From: Sinomonas susongensis
Lineage (GTDB): Bacteria; Actinomycetota; Actinomycetes; Actinomycetales; Micrococcaceae
DNA length: 64,000 nucleotides
Reading direction: 5' to 3'
NCBI RefSeq assembly: GCF_005877005.1
Contig: NZ_SSNH01000001.1
Span: forward strand, 186,001 to 250,000
A program made the translations under genes and the position numbers. The notes below the pieces were generated by a model. The model did no database searches. It was not told where the DNA came from and was given only the letters and a program-made list of their open reading frames with translations. This document shows, piece by piece, positions 50,279 through 59,491 of the stretch. How positions within the stretch are numbered: position 1 is the stretch's first letter; each line of letters opens with the position of its first letter.

Positions 50279-51244
50279 TCAGACCTTGCGCAGGAGCATC
50301 CGTCGGATGGAGTGATCCGCATCCTTGCTCAGCACGAGCTGGGCCCGGCCGCGGGTCGGCAGGACGTTCTGGATGAGGTTCGGCTCGTTGATCGACTTCC
50401 AGATGCGACGCGCCGTCGTGATCGCCTCCTGGTCGGAGAGCGAGGCGTAGCGGTGGAAGTAGCTCTCGGGCTGTGCGAACGCGCCGGAACGGAGCTTGAG
50501 GAACCGCTGCACGTACCACTCCTCGATCGAGCTCGTCTTCGCGTCGACGTAGATCGAGAAGTCGAAGAAGTCGCTGAGGGCCAGGCCGGTGGTGCCGTCG
50601 AGGCGCGGGCGCGCGGGGGCGAGGACGTTGAGGCCCTCGACGATGAGCACGTCAGGCCGGTGCACCACGACCTCGCGGCCCGGCACGATGTCGTACGTGA
50701 GGTGCGAGTACCAGGGCGCGCGCACTTCCTCCGCCCCCGACTTGATCTCGGCGACAAACCGCAGGAGCGCGCGGCGGTCATACGATTCGGGGAAGCCCTT
50801 GCGCTCGAGGAGCCCGCGGCGGGTGAGCTCGGCGAGGGGGTAGAGGAAGCCGTCGGTCGTGATGAGCTGGACGTCCGGGGTCGAGGGCCAGCGGCGCAGC
50901 ATCTCGCGCAGCACTCGGGCAATCGTGGACTTCCCGACCGCGACCGAGCCTGCCACGCCAATCACGAACGGCGTGCGCTGCGTCTTCTCGCCGAGGAACG
51001 TCTGGGTCGCCCGGTGCAGCTGGCCCGAAGCTTCGACATAGAGGGAGAGCAGCCGGCTGAGCGGGAGGTAGACCTCGCGGATCTCGCGGAGGTCCAGAGG
51101 GTCGCCGAGGCCGCGGAGCCGGTCGATGTCCTCCTGGTTGAGCGGCTGCTCCATTCGGTTCGCGAGCTGGGACCAGCGGGCGCGGTCGAGCTCGACGAAG
51201 GGGGTGGCGCCGTCGCCGTCGAACTCGTTCCTGTCCAGACTCAC
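50279..51244 (-). CDS. coaA: Type I pantothenate kinase
   Basis: A 321-residue CoaA catalysing the first step of coenzyme A synthesis. P-loop [39 protein letters not shown] and FDFSIYVDA are characteristic. GTG 51244, with CAGAAT at 51252-51257 on the minus strand placed like a leaderless -10 box. Divergent from glmS. Confidence 0.96.
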   Translation of the reverse strand: MSLDRNEFDGDGATPFVELDRARWSQLANRMEQPLNQEDIDRLRGLGDPLDLREIREVYLPLSRLLSLYVEASGQLHRATQTFLGEKTQRTPFVIGVAGSVAVGKSTIARVLREMLRRWPSTPDVQLITTDGFLYPLAELTRRGLLERKGFPESYDRRALLRFVAEIKSGAEEVRAPWYSHLTYDIVPGREVVVHRPDVLIVEGLNVLAPARPRLDGTTGLALSDFFDFSIYVDAKTSSIEEWYVQRFLKLRSGAFAQPESYFHRYASLSDQEAITTARRIWKSINEPNLIQNVLPTRGRAQLVLSKDADHSIRRMLLRKV

Positions 51245-51304
51245 TCAGGTGATTCTGCCAACGCCGCCGCCCGGAGCGAAATACGCCCTGAAATGAGACC
51301 CCGG

Positions 51305-51310
51305 TAGGAT
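51305..51310 (+). promoter_or_regulatory. -10 box for leaderless glmS
   Basis: TAGGAT ends seven bases before ATG 51318, the start that places the catalytic Cys at position 2. Confidence 0.55.
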
Positions 51311-51317
51311 GATCGGC

Positions 51318-53195
51318 ATGTGTGGAATCGTCGGCTACGTCGGTAGTGCAACTGCGCGCCGAAACGGAGACTACAGCGCCCTTGACGTCGTGATCGAGGG
51401 ACTGCGCCGCCTCGAGTACCGGGGCTACGACTCCGCGGGCGTCGCCGTCGTGGCCGACGGCGCCGTGGAGTCTCGGAAGAAGGCCGGCAAGCTAGCCAAC
51501 CTCATCGGCGAACTCGAAGTGCACCCGCTGCCCACGAGCGTCACGGGCATCGGCCACACGCGCTGGGCCACCCATGGGGGCCCCACGGACGCGAACGCCC
51601 ACCCGCACCTCGCCGATCAGGGGCGCCTCGCCGTCATCCACAACGGCATCATCGAGAACTACGCCGAGCTCAAGCATGAGCTCATCGCGAAGGGCGTGAC
51701 CTTCGAGTCGGAGACCGACACCGAGGTCGCGGCAGCGCTCATCGGCGACTACTACCGCGGAGCGGCCGACGGCGACATCACCAAGGCGATGCAGCTCGCC
51801 GCCCAGCGGCTCGAGGGAGCGTTCACGCTCCTCGCCGTGCACGCGGAGCAGCCCGGCGTCGTCGTTGCCGCGCGCCGGAACTCGCCGCTCGTCGTCGGAC
51901 TCGGCGAGGGGGAGAACTTCCTCGGCTCGGACGTCTCGGGCTTCATCGACCACACGCGCCGGGCCGTCGAGCTGGGCCAGGACCAGATCGTGACGATCAC
52001 CCCCGATTCCTTCGTGATCACCGACTTCTACGGCCGTCCCGCCCAAGGCAAGGAGTTCGAGGTCTCGTGGGACGCCGCGTCGGCCGAGAAGGGCGGCTTC
52101 CCCTCCTTCATGGAGAAGGAGATCCACGACCAGCCGGCCGCCGTGCACGACACGCTCCTCGGCCGTTCCGACACCCGAGGCCGTCTCATCCTCGACGAGC
52201 TCCGCATCGACCCGGCCGAGCTCAAGCAGGTCAACAAGATCATCGTGCTCGCGTGTGGAACGGCGTCGTACGCCGGCATGGTGGCGAAGTACGCGATCGA
52301 GAACTGGTGCCGGATCCCCACCGAGGTCGAGCTCGCGCACGAGTTCCGCTACCGGGACCCGATCGTGGACAAGAACACCCTCGTCGTCTCGATCAGCCAG
52401 TCCGGCGAGACGATGGACACGCTCATGGCCGTCAGGTACGCCCGCGAGCAGGGGGCCAAGACGGTCTCCATCTGCAACACAAACGGCTCGACGATCCCCC
52501 GCGAGTCCGACGCTGTGCTGTACACGCACGCCGGGCCCGAGATCGCCGTCGCCTCGACGAAGGCGTTCCTCGCCCAGATCACCGCGGCCTACCTGCTCGG
52601 CCTCTACCTGGCCCAGCTGCGAGGCAACATCTTCTCCGGCCAGATCAAGGACGTCCTTGCCGACCTCAACAAGATCCCCGAGAAGATCCAGCAGGTCCTC
52701 GACACGACGGGTCCGCTCCGCGAGCTCGCCCGGAGCATGAAGGACGAGACGTCCGTGCTCTTCCTCGGTCGCAACGTCGGCTACCCGGTCGCGCTCGAGG
52801 GCGCGCTCAAGCTCAAGGAGATCGCCTACCTGCACGCCGAGGGGTTCGCCGCGGGCGAGCTCAAGCACGGTCCGATCGCGCTGATCGACGAAGGCCAGCC
52901 CGTGTTCGTCGTCGTGCCCTCGCCGCGTGGCCGCGACTCCCTGCACTCGAAGGTCGTCTCCAACATCCAGGAGGTGCGGGCCCGCGGGGCGCGCACGCTT
53001 GTGATCGCGGAGGAGGGCGACGAGGCGGTGCGCGAGTACGCCGAGCACGTGGTCTACGTGCCCGAGACGCCGCCGCTGCTCATGCCGCTGCTCACGACCG
53101 TCCCGCTGCAGATCTTCGCCGCCGAGCTCGCGGCCGCGAAGGGCTACGACGTGGACCAGCCGCGCAACCTCGCCAAGTCGGTCACGGTAGAGTAG
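51318..53195 (+). CDS. glmS: Glutamine-fructose-6-phosphate aminotransferase (isomerising)
   Basis: A 625-residue GlmS making glucosamine-6-phosphate from fructose-6-phosphate and glutamine. Start MCGIVGYVG puts the nucleophilic Cys immediately after Met; an ATG nine bases upstream would block it. Glutaminase domain: RRLEYRGYDSAGV, GHTRWATHG. Two SIS domains: ACGTASYAGMV, SQSGETMDTLMA, then EGALKLKEIAYLHAEGF, AGELKHGPIALI, and the C-terminal QPRNLAKSVTVE. Confidence 0.98.
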   Translation: MCGIVGYVGSATARRNGDYSALDVVIEGLRRLEYRGYDSAGVAVVADGAVESRKKAGKLANLIGELEVHPLPTSVTGIGHTRWATHGGPTDANAHPHLADQGRLAVIHNGIIENYAELKHELIAKGVTFESETDTEVAAALIGDYYRGAADGDITKAMQLAAQRLEGAFTLLAVHAEQPGVVVAARRNSPLVVGLGEGENFLGSDVSGFIDHTRRAVELGQDQIVTITPDSFVITDFYGRPAQGKEFEVSWDAASAEKGGFPSFMEKEIHDQPAAVHDTLLGRSDTRGRLILDELRIDPAELKQVNKIIVLACGTASYAGMVAKYAIENWCRIPTEVELAHEFRYRDPIVDKNTLVVSISQSGETMDTLMAVRYAREQGAKTVSICNTNGSTIPRESDAVLYTHAGPEIAVASTKAFLAQITAAYLLGLYLAQLRGNIFSGQIKDVLADLNKIPEKIQQVLDTTGPLRELARSMKDETSVLFLGRNVGYPVALEGALKLKEIAYLHAEGFAAGELKHGPIALIDEGQPVFVVVPSPRGRDSLHSKVVSNIQEVRARGARTLVIAEEGDEAVREYAEHVVYVPETPPLLMPLLTTVPLQIFAAELAAAKGYDVDQPRNLAKSVTVE

Positions 53196-53216
53196 CCGCC
53201 CCCCACCCCCACCACC

Positions 53217-53375
53217 CGTTTCGGGTACGGCTAATCGCGCCCTTCTGGCGTTTCGGGTACGGCAACTCGCGCCCTTCTGGCGTTTCGGGTACAGCAACTC
53301 GACCTCCGGCCCGGCAGGGTGGAGTTGGTGTACCCGAGACGGGTTCGGGGTGGGAGTTGGTGTACCCGAGTCGGG
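53217..53375. repeat. 32-bp periodic repeats, three direct and two inverted
   Basis: CGTTTCGGGTACGGC-type units start at 53217, 53249 and 53281 (32-bp period; the first two share a CGCGCCCTTCTGG tail). Two inverted units GGAGTTGGTGTACCCGAG start at 53321 and 53353, again 32 bp apart. They occupy the gap between the convergent glmS and dinB-like genes and could form a long hairpin. Confidence 0.82.
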
Positions 53376-53378
53376 GGG

Positions 53379-53945
53379 TCAGCGGGAGGCGAGCAGCCCC
53401 TTCACGTAGGCGGCCTGCCCGACGTGCTGGGTCGAGTCGTTGAGGATGCTCACGAGCCGCACAGCAGCGGTGACGGGCGGGTTCCACCGCCGGTCCACGA
53501 CCTTCCCGAGGTCCTCAGCCGAGAGTCCGCGGAGGACCTCGACCGCCCGCTCGTGGACAGCGTCGTGATAGTCCGCAAGGAGCTGCGGCTCGATCTGCGG
53601 GAAGGCCGCGACGTCCTCCGGGCCGTGCCCATAGCCCGTGCTCTGCTCCGGGTACGGCGTGCCGAGGCGCCGGCGCCATTCCGTCCAGAGCTGCCCCGGC
53701 GGCATGGGGTGTTCCCGCCTCGCTGCCGCTTCCGCTCCGCCGAGAACATCGGCGAGCGCCGCGAAATGGTCGTCAATGATCCGGGTGAGGTGCCATAGGA
53801 TCCACCCGGCCGAGTTCGTCTCGGGCGAGGGCTGCTCGACGAGCCGCTCCGACGAGAGGCCGAACACGACGCGTTCGACGCTCTCGCGGACCCTGCCGAA
53901 GCCATCTTCGAGGATGCTGATCGCCCAGTTCTGCTCCGCTGTCAT
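53379..53945 (-). CDS. DinB/DUF664-family putative thiol-dependent enzyme
   Basis: A 188-residue four-helix DinB-like protein. [20 protein letters not shown] has the first metal-ligand His; [16 protein letters not shown] the last. Actinobacterial members of this family are often mycothiol-dependent transferases, which is the best guess. TAGGGT on the minus strand (53952-53957) ends six bases before the ATG, again leaderless in style. Confidence 0.82.
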   Translation of the reverse strand: MTAEQNWAISILEDGFGRVRESVERVVFGLSSERLVEQPSPETNSAGWILWHLTRIIDDHFAALADVLGGAEAAARREHPMPPGQLWTEWRRRLGTPYPEQSTGYGHGPEDVAAFPQIEPQLLADYHDAVHERAVEVLRGLSAEDLGKVVDRRWNPPVTAAVRLVSILNDSTQHVGQAAYVKGLLASR

Positions 53946-53995
53946 GGGGCCACCCTAGCCCCGGCCGGCCGCCCAGGTGGAGGGCATGTGAACGA

Positions 53996-54001
53996 TACAG
54001 T
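53996..54001 (+). promoter_or_regulatory. -10 box for leaderless acpS
   Basis: TACAGT ends six bases before ATG 54008; no Shine-Dalgarno is present. Confidence 0.5.
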
Positions 54002-54007
54002 AGGCCC

Positions 54008-54358
54008 ATGGCTATCATCGGCATCGGCGTGGACGTCGTGGACATCGACCGGTTCGAGCGGCAGCTCGAGCGCACTCCCGGCCTGAGGGATCGGCTCTTC
54101 GTCCCTGCCGAGCGCGAGCTCAACGCCCGCTCGCTTGCCGCCCGGTTCGCCGCGAAGGAGGCTGTCGCGAAGGTGCTTGGCGCTCCAGCCGGCATGAACT
54201 GGCAGGACTGCTGGATCGGGCTCGACGCCTCCGGCCCGACGATCCAGATCAAGGGCACGGTGCTCGCCGTCGCGAAGGACCGGGGGGTCCGCACCTGGCA
54301 CCTCAGCATGTCGCACGACGGCGGGATCGCCACCGCGATGGTCGTCGCAGAAGGCTGA
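54008..54358 (+). CDS. acpS: Holo-[acyl-carrier-protein] synthase
   Basis: A 116-residue AcpS transferring 4'-phosphopantetheine from CoA to acyl carrier proteins. The magnesium-binding [15 protein letters not shown] and [15 protein letters not shown] motifs and [16 protein letters not shown] are standard. It precedes the NAD(P)HX repair gene by four bases, a common pairing. Confidence 0.96.
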   Translation: MAIIGIGVDVVDIDRFERQLERTPGLRDRLFVPAERELNARSLAARFAAKEAVAKVLGAPAGMNWQDCWIGLDASGPTIQIKGTVLAVAKDRGVRTWHLSMSHDGGIATAMVVAEG

Positions 54359-54362
54359 GCGA

Positions 54363-55811
54363 ATGCTCACGGCGTTCACCGGCAGCCAGATCCGTGAGGC
54401 CGAGCGCCCCCTTCTCGAGCGGGGCCTGGGCCCCGAACTCATGGCCCGTGCCGCCCACGGTCTGTACCGGTCGCTCGTCGCAGAAGTGCGCCGCCTTCGG
54501 GGCGCCCTCTACGGGGGCCGGGTCACCGCCGTCGTCGGCAAGGGCAACAACGGCGGTGACGCGCTCTTCGCGCTCGCTGAGCTTGCCGGTCGCGGGGTGC
54601 GGACGACGGCGGTCCTCACCTCGGGTGCGGCCCATCCCGCTGGCCTTGCCGCGTTCGAGGCGGCCGGGGGCGTGGTGGAGCGGACGCTCGGGGAGGCGGA
54701 CGTCGTCGTCGACGCCGTCCTCGGCACGGGCTCGAGCGGGGACTACCGCCCGCCCTTCCCACGGCCTGCAGCGACCGTCGTCGCCTGTGACCTCCCCTCG
54801 GGCGTGGACGCGGACTCCGGGAGTGCGTCGCAGGAGGTGTGGCGGGCTGATGTGACCGTGACGTTCGGGGCGCTCAAGACCGGGCTCCTCGCGGGGCGCG
54901 GCCGCGAGCTCGCAGGCCGTGTCGAAGTCGTCGACATCGGACTCGGGGAATACCTGCCGCGCCCGGACGCCTACGTCCTCGAGGCGGAGGACGTCAGGGC
55001 GGTCCTTCCGGAGCCCCGCGACGACTGGCAGAAGTACACGCGCGGAGTCCTGGGCGTCATCGCCGGCTCTGACGAGTATCCCGGAGCGGCCGTCCTCACT
55101 ACTGCCGCGGCCCTCGCGACCGGCGTCGGGATGGTCCGCCACATCGCGCCTGAGAGCGTGCGCCGTGCGGTCCTCGCTGCACATCCCGAGGTGGTCGCGT
55201 CCGGCACTCCTGAGGGGCGGGTGCAGGCCTGGGCGGTCGGTCCGGGCATCGGCGACGACGCCGCCCAGCACCGGGCCTTCGAGGTTGCCCTGGACTCGGG
55301 ACTTCCGATTGTCGTCGACGCCTCGGGACTCGATCGGGTCCCGGGGCCGAGGTTCGACGGCCGTGCCGTCCTCACTCCGCATGCAGGTGAGCTGGCCCGC
55401 ATCCTGTCTCGGCTCGGTGTCGAGGTAGGACGCCCAGAGGTCGAGGAACGACCAGTGGTGTGGGCCCGTCGCGCCGCAGAGCGGGTCGGCGCGACGGTAC
55501 TGCTCAAGGGGCCCGCGACCGTGTGTGCGGCGCCCGACGGCACGGTGTGCATTCAGGCCGTGGCACATCCGTACCTCGCGACCGCGGGTTCCGGTGACAC
55601 CTTGACGGGAATCGTGGGAGCCCTCCTCGCAACGACCTCCGACGTGCGGCCGGTGCACGCGGCCGCCGCTGCGGCGATGATCCACGGGAGAGCAGGGCGA
55701 ATCGCAGCCGAGAGCGGTCCGTTCGGCGCCGGTCAACTTGCGCCGGCCGTACGGCAAGCGGTTGCGGCGTTCCAAGGAGGCTTCACAGAGCCTCCCTCGG
55801 GGCTTCGATAG
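54363..55811 (+). CDS. nnr: Bifunctional NAD(P)H-hydrate epimerase / ADP-dependent dehydratase
   Basis: A 482-residue fusion repairing hydrated NAD(P)H. Residues 1-205 are the NnrE/YjeF-N epimerase (VVGKGNNGGDALFALAEL, VVDAVLGTGSSGDYRPPF, DLPSGVDADSG); about 220-482 the NnrD/YjeF-C kinase-like dehydratase (RGVLGVIAGSDEYPGAAVL, AWAVGPGIGDDA, LTPHAGELARIL, ATAGSGDTLTGIVGALL). Operonic with acpS. Confidence 0.95.
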   Translation: MLTAFTGSQIREAERPLLERGLGPELMARAAHGLYRSLVAEVRRLRGALYGGRVTAVVGKGNNGGDALFALAELAGRGVRTTAVLTSGAAHPAGLAAFEAAGGVVERTLGEADVVVDAVLGTGSSGDYRPPFPRPAATVVACDLPSGVDADSGSASQEVWRADVTVTFGALKTGLLAGRGRELAGRVEVVDIGLGEYLPRPDAYVLEAEDVRAVLPEPRDDWQKYTRGVLGVIAGSDEYPGAAVLTTAAALATGVGMVRHIAPESVRRAVLAAHPEVVASGTPEGRVQAWAVGPGIGDDAAQHRAFEVALDSGLPIVVDASGLDRVPGPRFDGRAVLTPHAGELARILSRLGVEVGRPEVEERPVVWARRAAERVGATVLLKGPATVCAAPDGTVCIQAVAHPYLATAGSGDTLTGIVGALLATTSDVRPVHAAAAAAMIHGRAGRIAAESGPFGAGQLAPAVRQAVAAFQGGFTEPPSGLR

Positions 55812-55890
55812 ACCCGCGGCCGGCCCGCCGGTAGAACTGGGGGCGGGCATGCAGCAGCATGCTCACTACTTCAGGAAGGTCGGGGGACCA

Positions 55891-56445
55891 ATGGAAAAAA
55901 CAAGGGGCAGCGAAGTGCTGCCCGAAATCGAGCGACGTCAGGTGGTCAAGACGGCGGCGTGGGCCGCGCCGGTGATCGCCGCTGCAGTCACCGTGCCGAT
56001 GGCGGCGGCGTCGCAAGGGTTCTGGGATGTCGGGATTACGGGGAGGTGTTCGACCGGACTCCTCGGAATCCTTGGGCAGTCGCGCCTGGACTTCATGATC
56101 ACCGCAGTGCAGGGGACGATCCCGGCAGGGACAGCCTTCACGCTCTCGTCGAGCGCGCTGCTCAACGTCGCGGCCCTCGGGGCGAGCCCGAACGGGCTCC
56201 TCTCGATCTCACTGCTGAGCGGCTCGTCAGCGCTTCTGACTCTCACCTCGCCGCTCGTGCAGGGAAGCTCCGTGGGCATCAACCTGCTAGGTCAGCTCGT
56301 GACCGTCGGGCTCGTCTATACGTACACGCTCCAGCTCAACGGGAATGACCACCCCTCGAGCCCAACGACGGCGGCGCCCAACTCGGCCTCGCTGTCGGTT
56401 CTCGCCCAGATTAACCTCGGGGTCAGTTCAGTGGTCTGCCTCTGA
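55891..56445 (+). CDS. Tat-signal secreted protein of unknown function
   Basis: A 184-residue protein. The N-terminus EIERRQVVKTAAWAAPVIAA resembles a twin-arginine signal, with cleavage near PMAAASQ. The mature part is Ser/Leu/Ala/Gly-rich, probably beta-structured, with two cysteines (GRCSTG and the last-but-one residue). Similar RR-x-VK-x-AAWA leaders are common on Arthrobacter secreted proteins. ATG 55891 follows GGAAGGTCGGGGG. Function unknown. Confidence 0.78.
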   Translation: MEKTRGSEVLPEIERRQVVKTAAWAAPVIAAAVTVPMAAASQGFWDVGITGRCSTGLLGILGQSRLDFMITAVQGTIPAGTAFTLSSSALLNVAALGASPNGLLSISLLSGSSALLTLTSPLVQGSSVGINLLGQLVTVGLVYTYTLQLNGNDHPSSPTTAAPNSASLSVLAQINLGVSSVVCL

Positions 56446-56461
56446 CGGCGGGTTGATCGAT

Positions 56462-56490
56462 CCGGGCGGCTACACTCCGTAGCCGCCCGG
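56462..56490. terminator. Bidirectional stem-loop between the secreted-protein gene and galE
   Basis: CCGGGCGGCTAC and GTAGCCGCCCGG form a perfect 12-bp stem with a five-base loop. It overlaps the last codons of galE, so it serves both convergent genes. Confidence 0.65.
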
Positions 56491-57498
56491 ATTGAGGCGC
56501 TGCCAGCGCCAATGGTCGGCGACCATCTCGGGGAGCCCATGACGCGCCTTCCAGCCGAGCTCCTGCTCGGCCTTGGAGGTGTCGGCGAACGAAGCCGGAA
56601 TGTCTCCGGGGCGCCGCTCGACGAAGCGGTAGGGGATGTCCCGGCCGACAGCTTCGGAGTAGGCGCTCAGCACCTCGAGGACGCTGTACCCGCGCCCGGT
56701 TCCAAGATTCCATGCACGGGCTCCCGTCTTCGAGACGATCCAGTCGAGGGCCGCGACATGGCCTTTGGCGAGATCGAGCACGTGGATGAAGTCCCGGATC
56801 CCGGTCCCGTCGGGTGTGTCGTAGTCAGACCCGAAGATTCGGACGAAGGGGCGCAGGCCGACGGCCACCTGCCCCACGAGCGGAATGAGGTTCGTCGGGG
56901 TGCCCCGCGGATCTTCACCGAGCCGACCGGATGGATGCGCCCCGACGGGGTTGAAGTAGCGCAGGATGCCTATAGACCATCGGTCGTCGGCGGCCGCGAG
57001 ATCGCCGAGCATCTGCTCGATCATGAGTTTCGTGCGACCGTACGGATTCGTAGCGGAGAGTGGTTCGTCCTCGGGGACGGGTATGGTGCGCGGGGCGCCG
57101 TACACGGTCGCTGAAGACGAGAACAGGAGGCGCCTTGCGCCGCCTTCCTCCATCGCCTCGAGGAGGTTGAGCGCGCCACCTACGTTTCCGAGGAAGTAGG
57201 GCAGCGGGTCCATGGTCGAGTCGCCGACGGACTTGAGGCCCGCGAAATGCACGACGGCGTCCGGAGCGGTGGCGGCCAGAGCGCGCCTGACGGCGATGGA
57301 GTCCGAAAGGTCGGCGGCGAGGCAGGGGACAGGCATGCCTGAGAGCTCCTCGATACGTCTTATCGCCACAGGAGACGAGTTCTGGAAGTTGTCCAGCACG
57401 GTGACCTCATGCCCGGTTTCCAGAAGCGTCAGGACAGTGTGGGATCCGAGATAGCCGGCGCCGCCGGTGACCAGAATTCGCACGTCAGTATGCACCAT
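56470..57498 (-). CDS. galE: UDP-glucose 4-epimerase
   Basis: A 342-residue short-chain dehydrogenase fold. LVTGGAGYLGSHTVLTLLE binds NAD; SSSATVYG and NPYGRTKLMIEQ provide the catalytic Ser/Tyr-x3-Lys; IRDFIHVLDLAKGHV and AWNLGTGRGYSVLEV are typical GalE motifs. Supplies UDP-galactose for the surface polysaccharide. Start overlaps the sugar-transferase gene by 14 bases. Confidence 0.94.
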   Translation of the reverse strand: MVHTDVRILVTGGAGYLGSHTVLTLLETGHEVTVLDNFQNSSPVAIRRIEELSGMPVPCLAADLSDSIAVRRALAATAPDAVVHFAGLKSVGDSTMDPLPYFLGNVGGALNLLEAMEEGGARRLLFSSSATVYGAPRTIPVPEDEPLSATNPYGRTKLMIEQMLGDLAAADDRWSIGILRYFNPVGAHPSGRLGEDPRGTPTNLIPLVGQVAVGLRPFVRIFGSDYDTPDGTGIRDFIHVLDLAKGHVAALDWIVSKTGARAWNLGTGRGYSVLEVLSAYSEAVGRDIPYRFVERRPGDIPASFADTSKAEQELGWKARHGLPEMVADHWRWQRLNPGGYGV

Positions 57499-59062
57499 TC
57501 TTGGCGGCGACGGCTCCCACGGTGCGAAACAGGATGATGACGTCCTGAATCATGGACCAATTCTCAACATAGTAGAGGTCCAATTTGATGGCATCGTCCC
57601 ATGAAAGGTCACTCCTGCCGCTCACCTGCCACAGCCCCGTGATTCCCGGTTTGATGAGCAGCCGGCGGTGCGCGAACTTGTCGTACCGTTCGACCTCTTG
57701 GGGGAGCGGCGGTCTCGGACCGATGAGGCTCATGCTGCCCCCCAGCACGTTGAAAAGCTGCGGTAGTTCATCCAGCGAATGACGCCGGATAAACCGCCCG
57801 AATCGCGTGACGCGCGGGTCCGCGCGGAGTTTGAAGAGGGGTCCGCTTCCTTCATTTTTGTCGTGGAGCCCAGTGAGCTGCCTTTCCGCCCCGACCACCA
57901 TGGAGCGGAACTTCAGCATTCGGAACGGCTCACCGGCGCGCCCGATCCGGGTCTGGCGAAAGATCACCGGACCTGGGCTGTCGAGCTTCACCCAGATGGC
58001 GATCAGGAGCATGGGCACGGCCAGCAGAGCGAGGAGGACGACGGCCGCGATGATGTCGAAGCCCCGCTTCGCGAGGCCCTTCGGACCGTCGAGCCGTGGG
58101 GTGGTGACGTGAATGAGCGGGAGCCCCGCGACTGGCTGGGTGTGGATGCGAGGCCCTGCGACGTCCGTGAGCGCCGGTGCCATGACCAAGCCCACGTCGC
58201 GCGTGGCGAGGGCCCAGCCGAGCTGCCGCAGGGCTGACGGGTCGAGGCTCGCGCCGCCCGAGACGACGACGGTGTCCGCACCTGAAGCCTCCACGGCGGC
58301 GAGAACGCCGTCGAGGTCCGGACTCCGGCGGGCGACGGGCATGCTCAAGCCGTGCTGCGCGCCCCCCGTACCCTCGCCTTCCCCAGCGGTGTCGGGATCC
58401 GTGACGTAGGCAGCGACGGGGCGGTACCCGGCCTCTGGATGCCGGCCCAACTGAACGTGCAGGTGCCGCACGCTCTTCGATGCTCCAACGAGCAGGACCC
58501 GTCGGAGCGCGTTCCCCGACTGCCGGTCCCGGATGAGGGCGCTGCGCAGCAGCCGACGACCGAAGAGCAGGCAGGCCAGGCCGAGAGGCAGGGCGACCGC
58601 GACGTAGCCGCGCGCGGTCTCGAGCTGCAGGACGTAGGAGAGGACCGCTATGCCGCCGAAGAGCCAGAGTGACGCCGAAGTGACTCGCTTGTACTCCTCA
58701 GGACCATAGCCGAGGACCCGCACGTCCCGGGAACCCGAGAGCCCGAGGGCCGCCCACCACGAAAGGCCGAGCACGAGGCTGACGAGCCCGTACGGGATGG
58801 ATCCTTGGCCGAGGTCGGCGGAGGACCCCTCCGGGCCGAAGCGGAGCAGCTGTGCCCCCGCCATAGCGACGCCCACGCTCGCGAGGTCGGCCAGTGCGAG
58901 GTGCGCGGCGCGGCGGCTGCGGGCTCTGGTCGCCGTGCTGGTCTGGTCGGCCTCAGCCGTTCCGGTCACAGCCGTTGCGGTCACATTTGTGTCCGGATTC
59001 GGTGCGACATTGTCCGGAGGCTTAATTCGACCCGTCACATCTGCGAATAGCGCTGGTGTCAT
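57485..59062 (-). CDS. Polyprenyl-phosphate sugar-1-phosphate transferase (initiating, WbaP/WcaJ-like)
   Basis: A 525-residue enzyme starting exopolysaccharide units on undecaprenyl phosphate. The N-terminal half has four or five membrane segments and a CoA-binding-like domain; the C-terminal bacterial sugar transferase domain begins KRGFDIIAAVVLLALLAVPM and has FRQTRIGRAGEPFRMLKFRS, LDELPQLFNVLGGSMSLIGP and KPGITGLWQVSGRS. ATG 59062 is preferred to a TTG 21 bases upstream. First gene of the leftward operon with galE. Confidence 0.92.
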   Translation of the reverse strand: MTPALFADVTGRIKPPDNVAPNPDTNVTATAVTGTAEADQTSTATRARSRRAAHLALADLASVGVAMAGAQLLRFGPEGSSADLGQGSIPYGLVSLVLGLSWWAALGLSGSRDVRVLGYGPEEYKRVTSASLWLFGGIAVLSYVLQLETARGYVAVALPLGLACLLFGRRLLRSALIRDRQSGNALRRVLLVGASKSVRHLHVQLGRHPEAGYRPVAAYVTDPDTAGEGEGTGGAQHGLSMPVARRSPDLDGVLAAVEASGADTVVVSGGASLDPSALRQLGWALATRDVGLVMAPALTDVAGPRIHTQPVAGLPLIHVTTPRLDGPKGLAKRGFDIIAAVVLLALLAVPMLLIAIWVKLDSPGPVIFRQTRIGRAGEPFRMLKFRSMVVGAERQLTGLHDKNEGSGPLFKLRADPRVTRFGRFIRRHSLDELPQLFNVLGGSMSLIGPRPPLPQEVERYDKFAHRRLLIKPGITGLWQVSGRSDLSWDDAIKLDLYYVENWSMIQDVIILFRTVGAVAAKNGAY

Positions 59063-59086
59063 TTGTTCCGCGCACTCTCCCAATCC

Positions 59087-59109
59087 GTCACATTCGTGAC
59101 TTTGTCACG
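59087..59109. promoter_or_regulatory. GTCAC/GTGAC inverted repeats upstream of the sugar-transferase gene
   Basis: GTCAC (59087), GTGAC (59096) and GTCAC (59104) form two overlapping inverted repeats 25-47 bases before the leftward start. This is operator-like. The gap 59063-59491 otherwise contains a 20-bp tandem repeat (59378-59417) and no gene that I can support. Confidence 0.4.
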
Positions 59110-59377
59110 ATCGCTATTGTCCCGTCCCCTGAATAAGAGGCCAGTCTCTGCAGCACTCTTGCTCATCCTGCCCCCATGAATGCAGCCGACATGTGTGTTC
59201 GAGCCCGTCTGAGCTGCGCCGCCGCGAGCATATCCGAGGCCCAAAGCCGGCGATCAAGTCGGACCATTCCAGGCGCAGTCCGAGCCCTCGGCGAATGCGC
59301 AGCCGGATTGGCTGGATGCTCGGGGAATTCCGAGCGGACTGTGTCCCGCGGCTACGCTGTTCCGAGCACATTGATCC

Positions 59378-59417
59378 ATGGGGGAAATATGCGTTTTATG
59401 GGGGAATTATGCGTCCG
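59378..59417 (+). repeat. Two 20-bp tandem repeats before the ABC exporter gene
   Basis: ATGGGGGAAATATGCG and ATGGGGGAATTATGCG start 20 bases apart, about 80-115 bases before the likely start of the ABC transporter. They are unusually AT-rich for this region and may be a promoter or regulator site. Confidence 0.4.
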
Positions 59418-59491
59418 TCCATGGTCCGGGCGGTGGGTCCGACGGTGAGCCGCGGCCGCCCGACAGTGCGTCCGGCGACGGCGGAGGCACT

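Noticed and set aside
51492-53297. 601-codon minus-strand frame opposite glmS
   Set aside because: Antisense shadow of glmS codon bias, without recognisable motifs.
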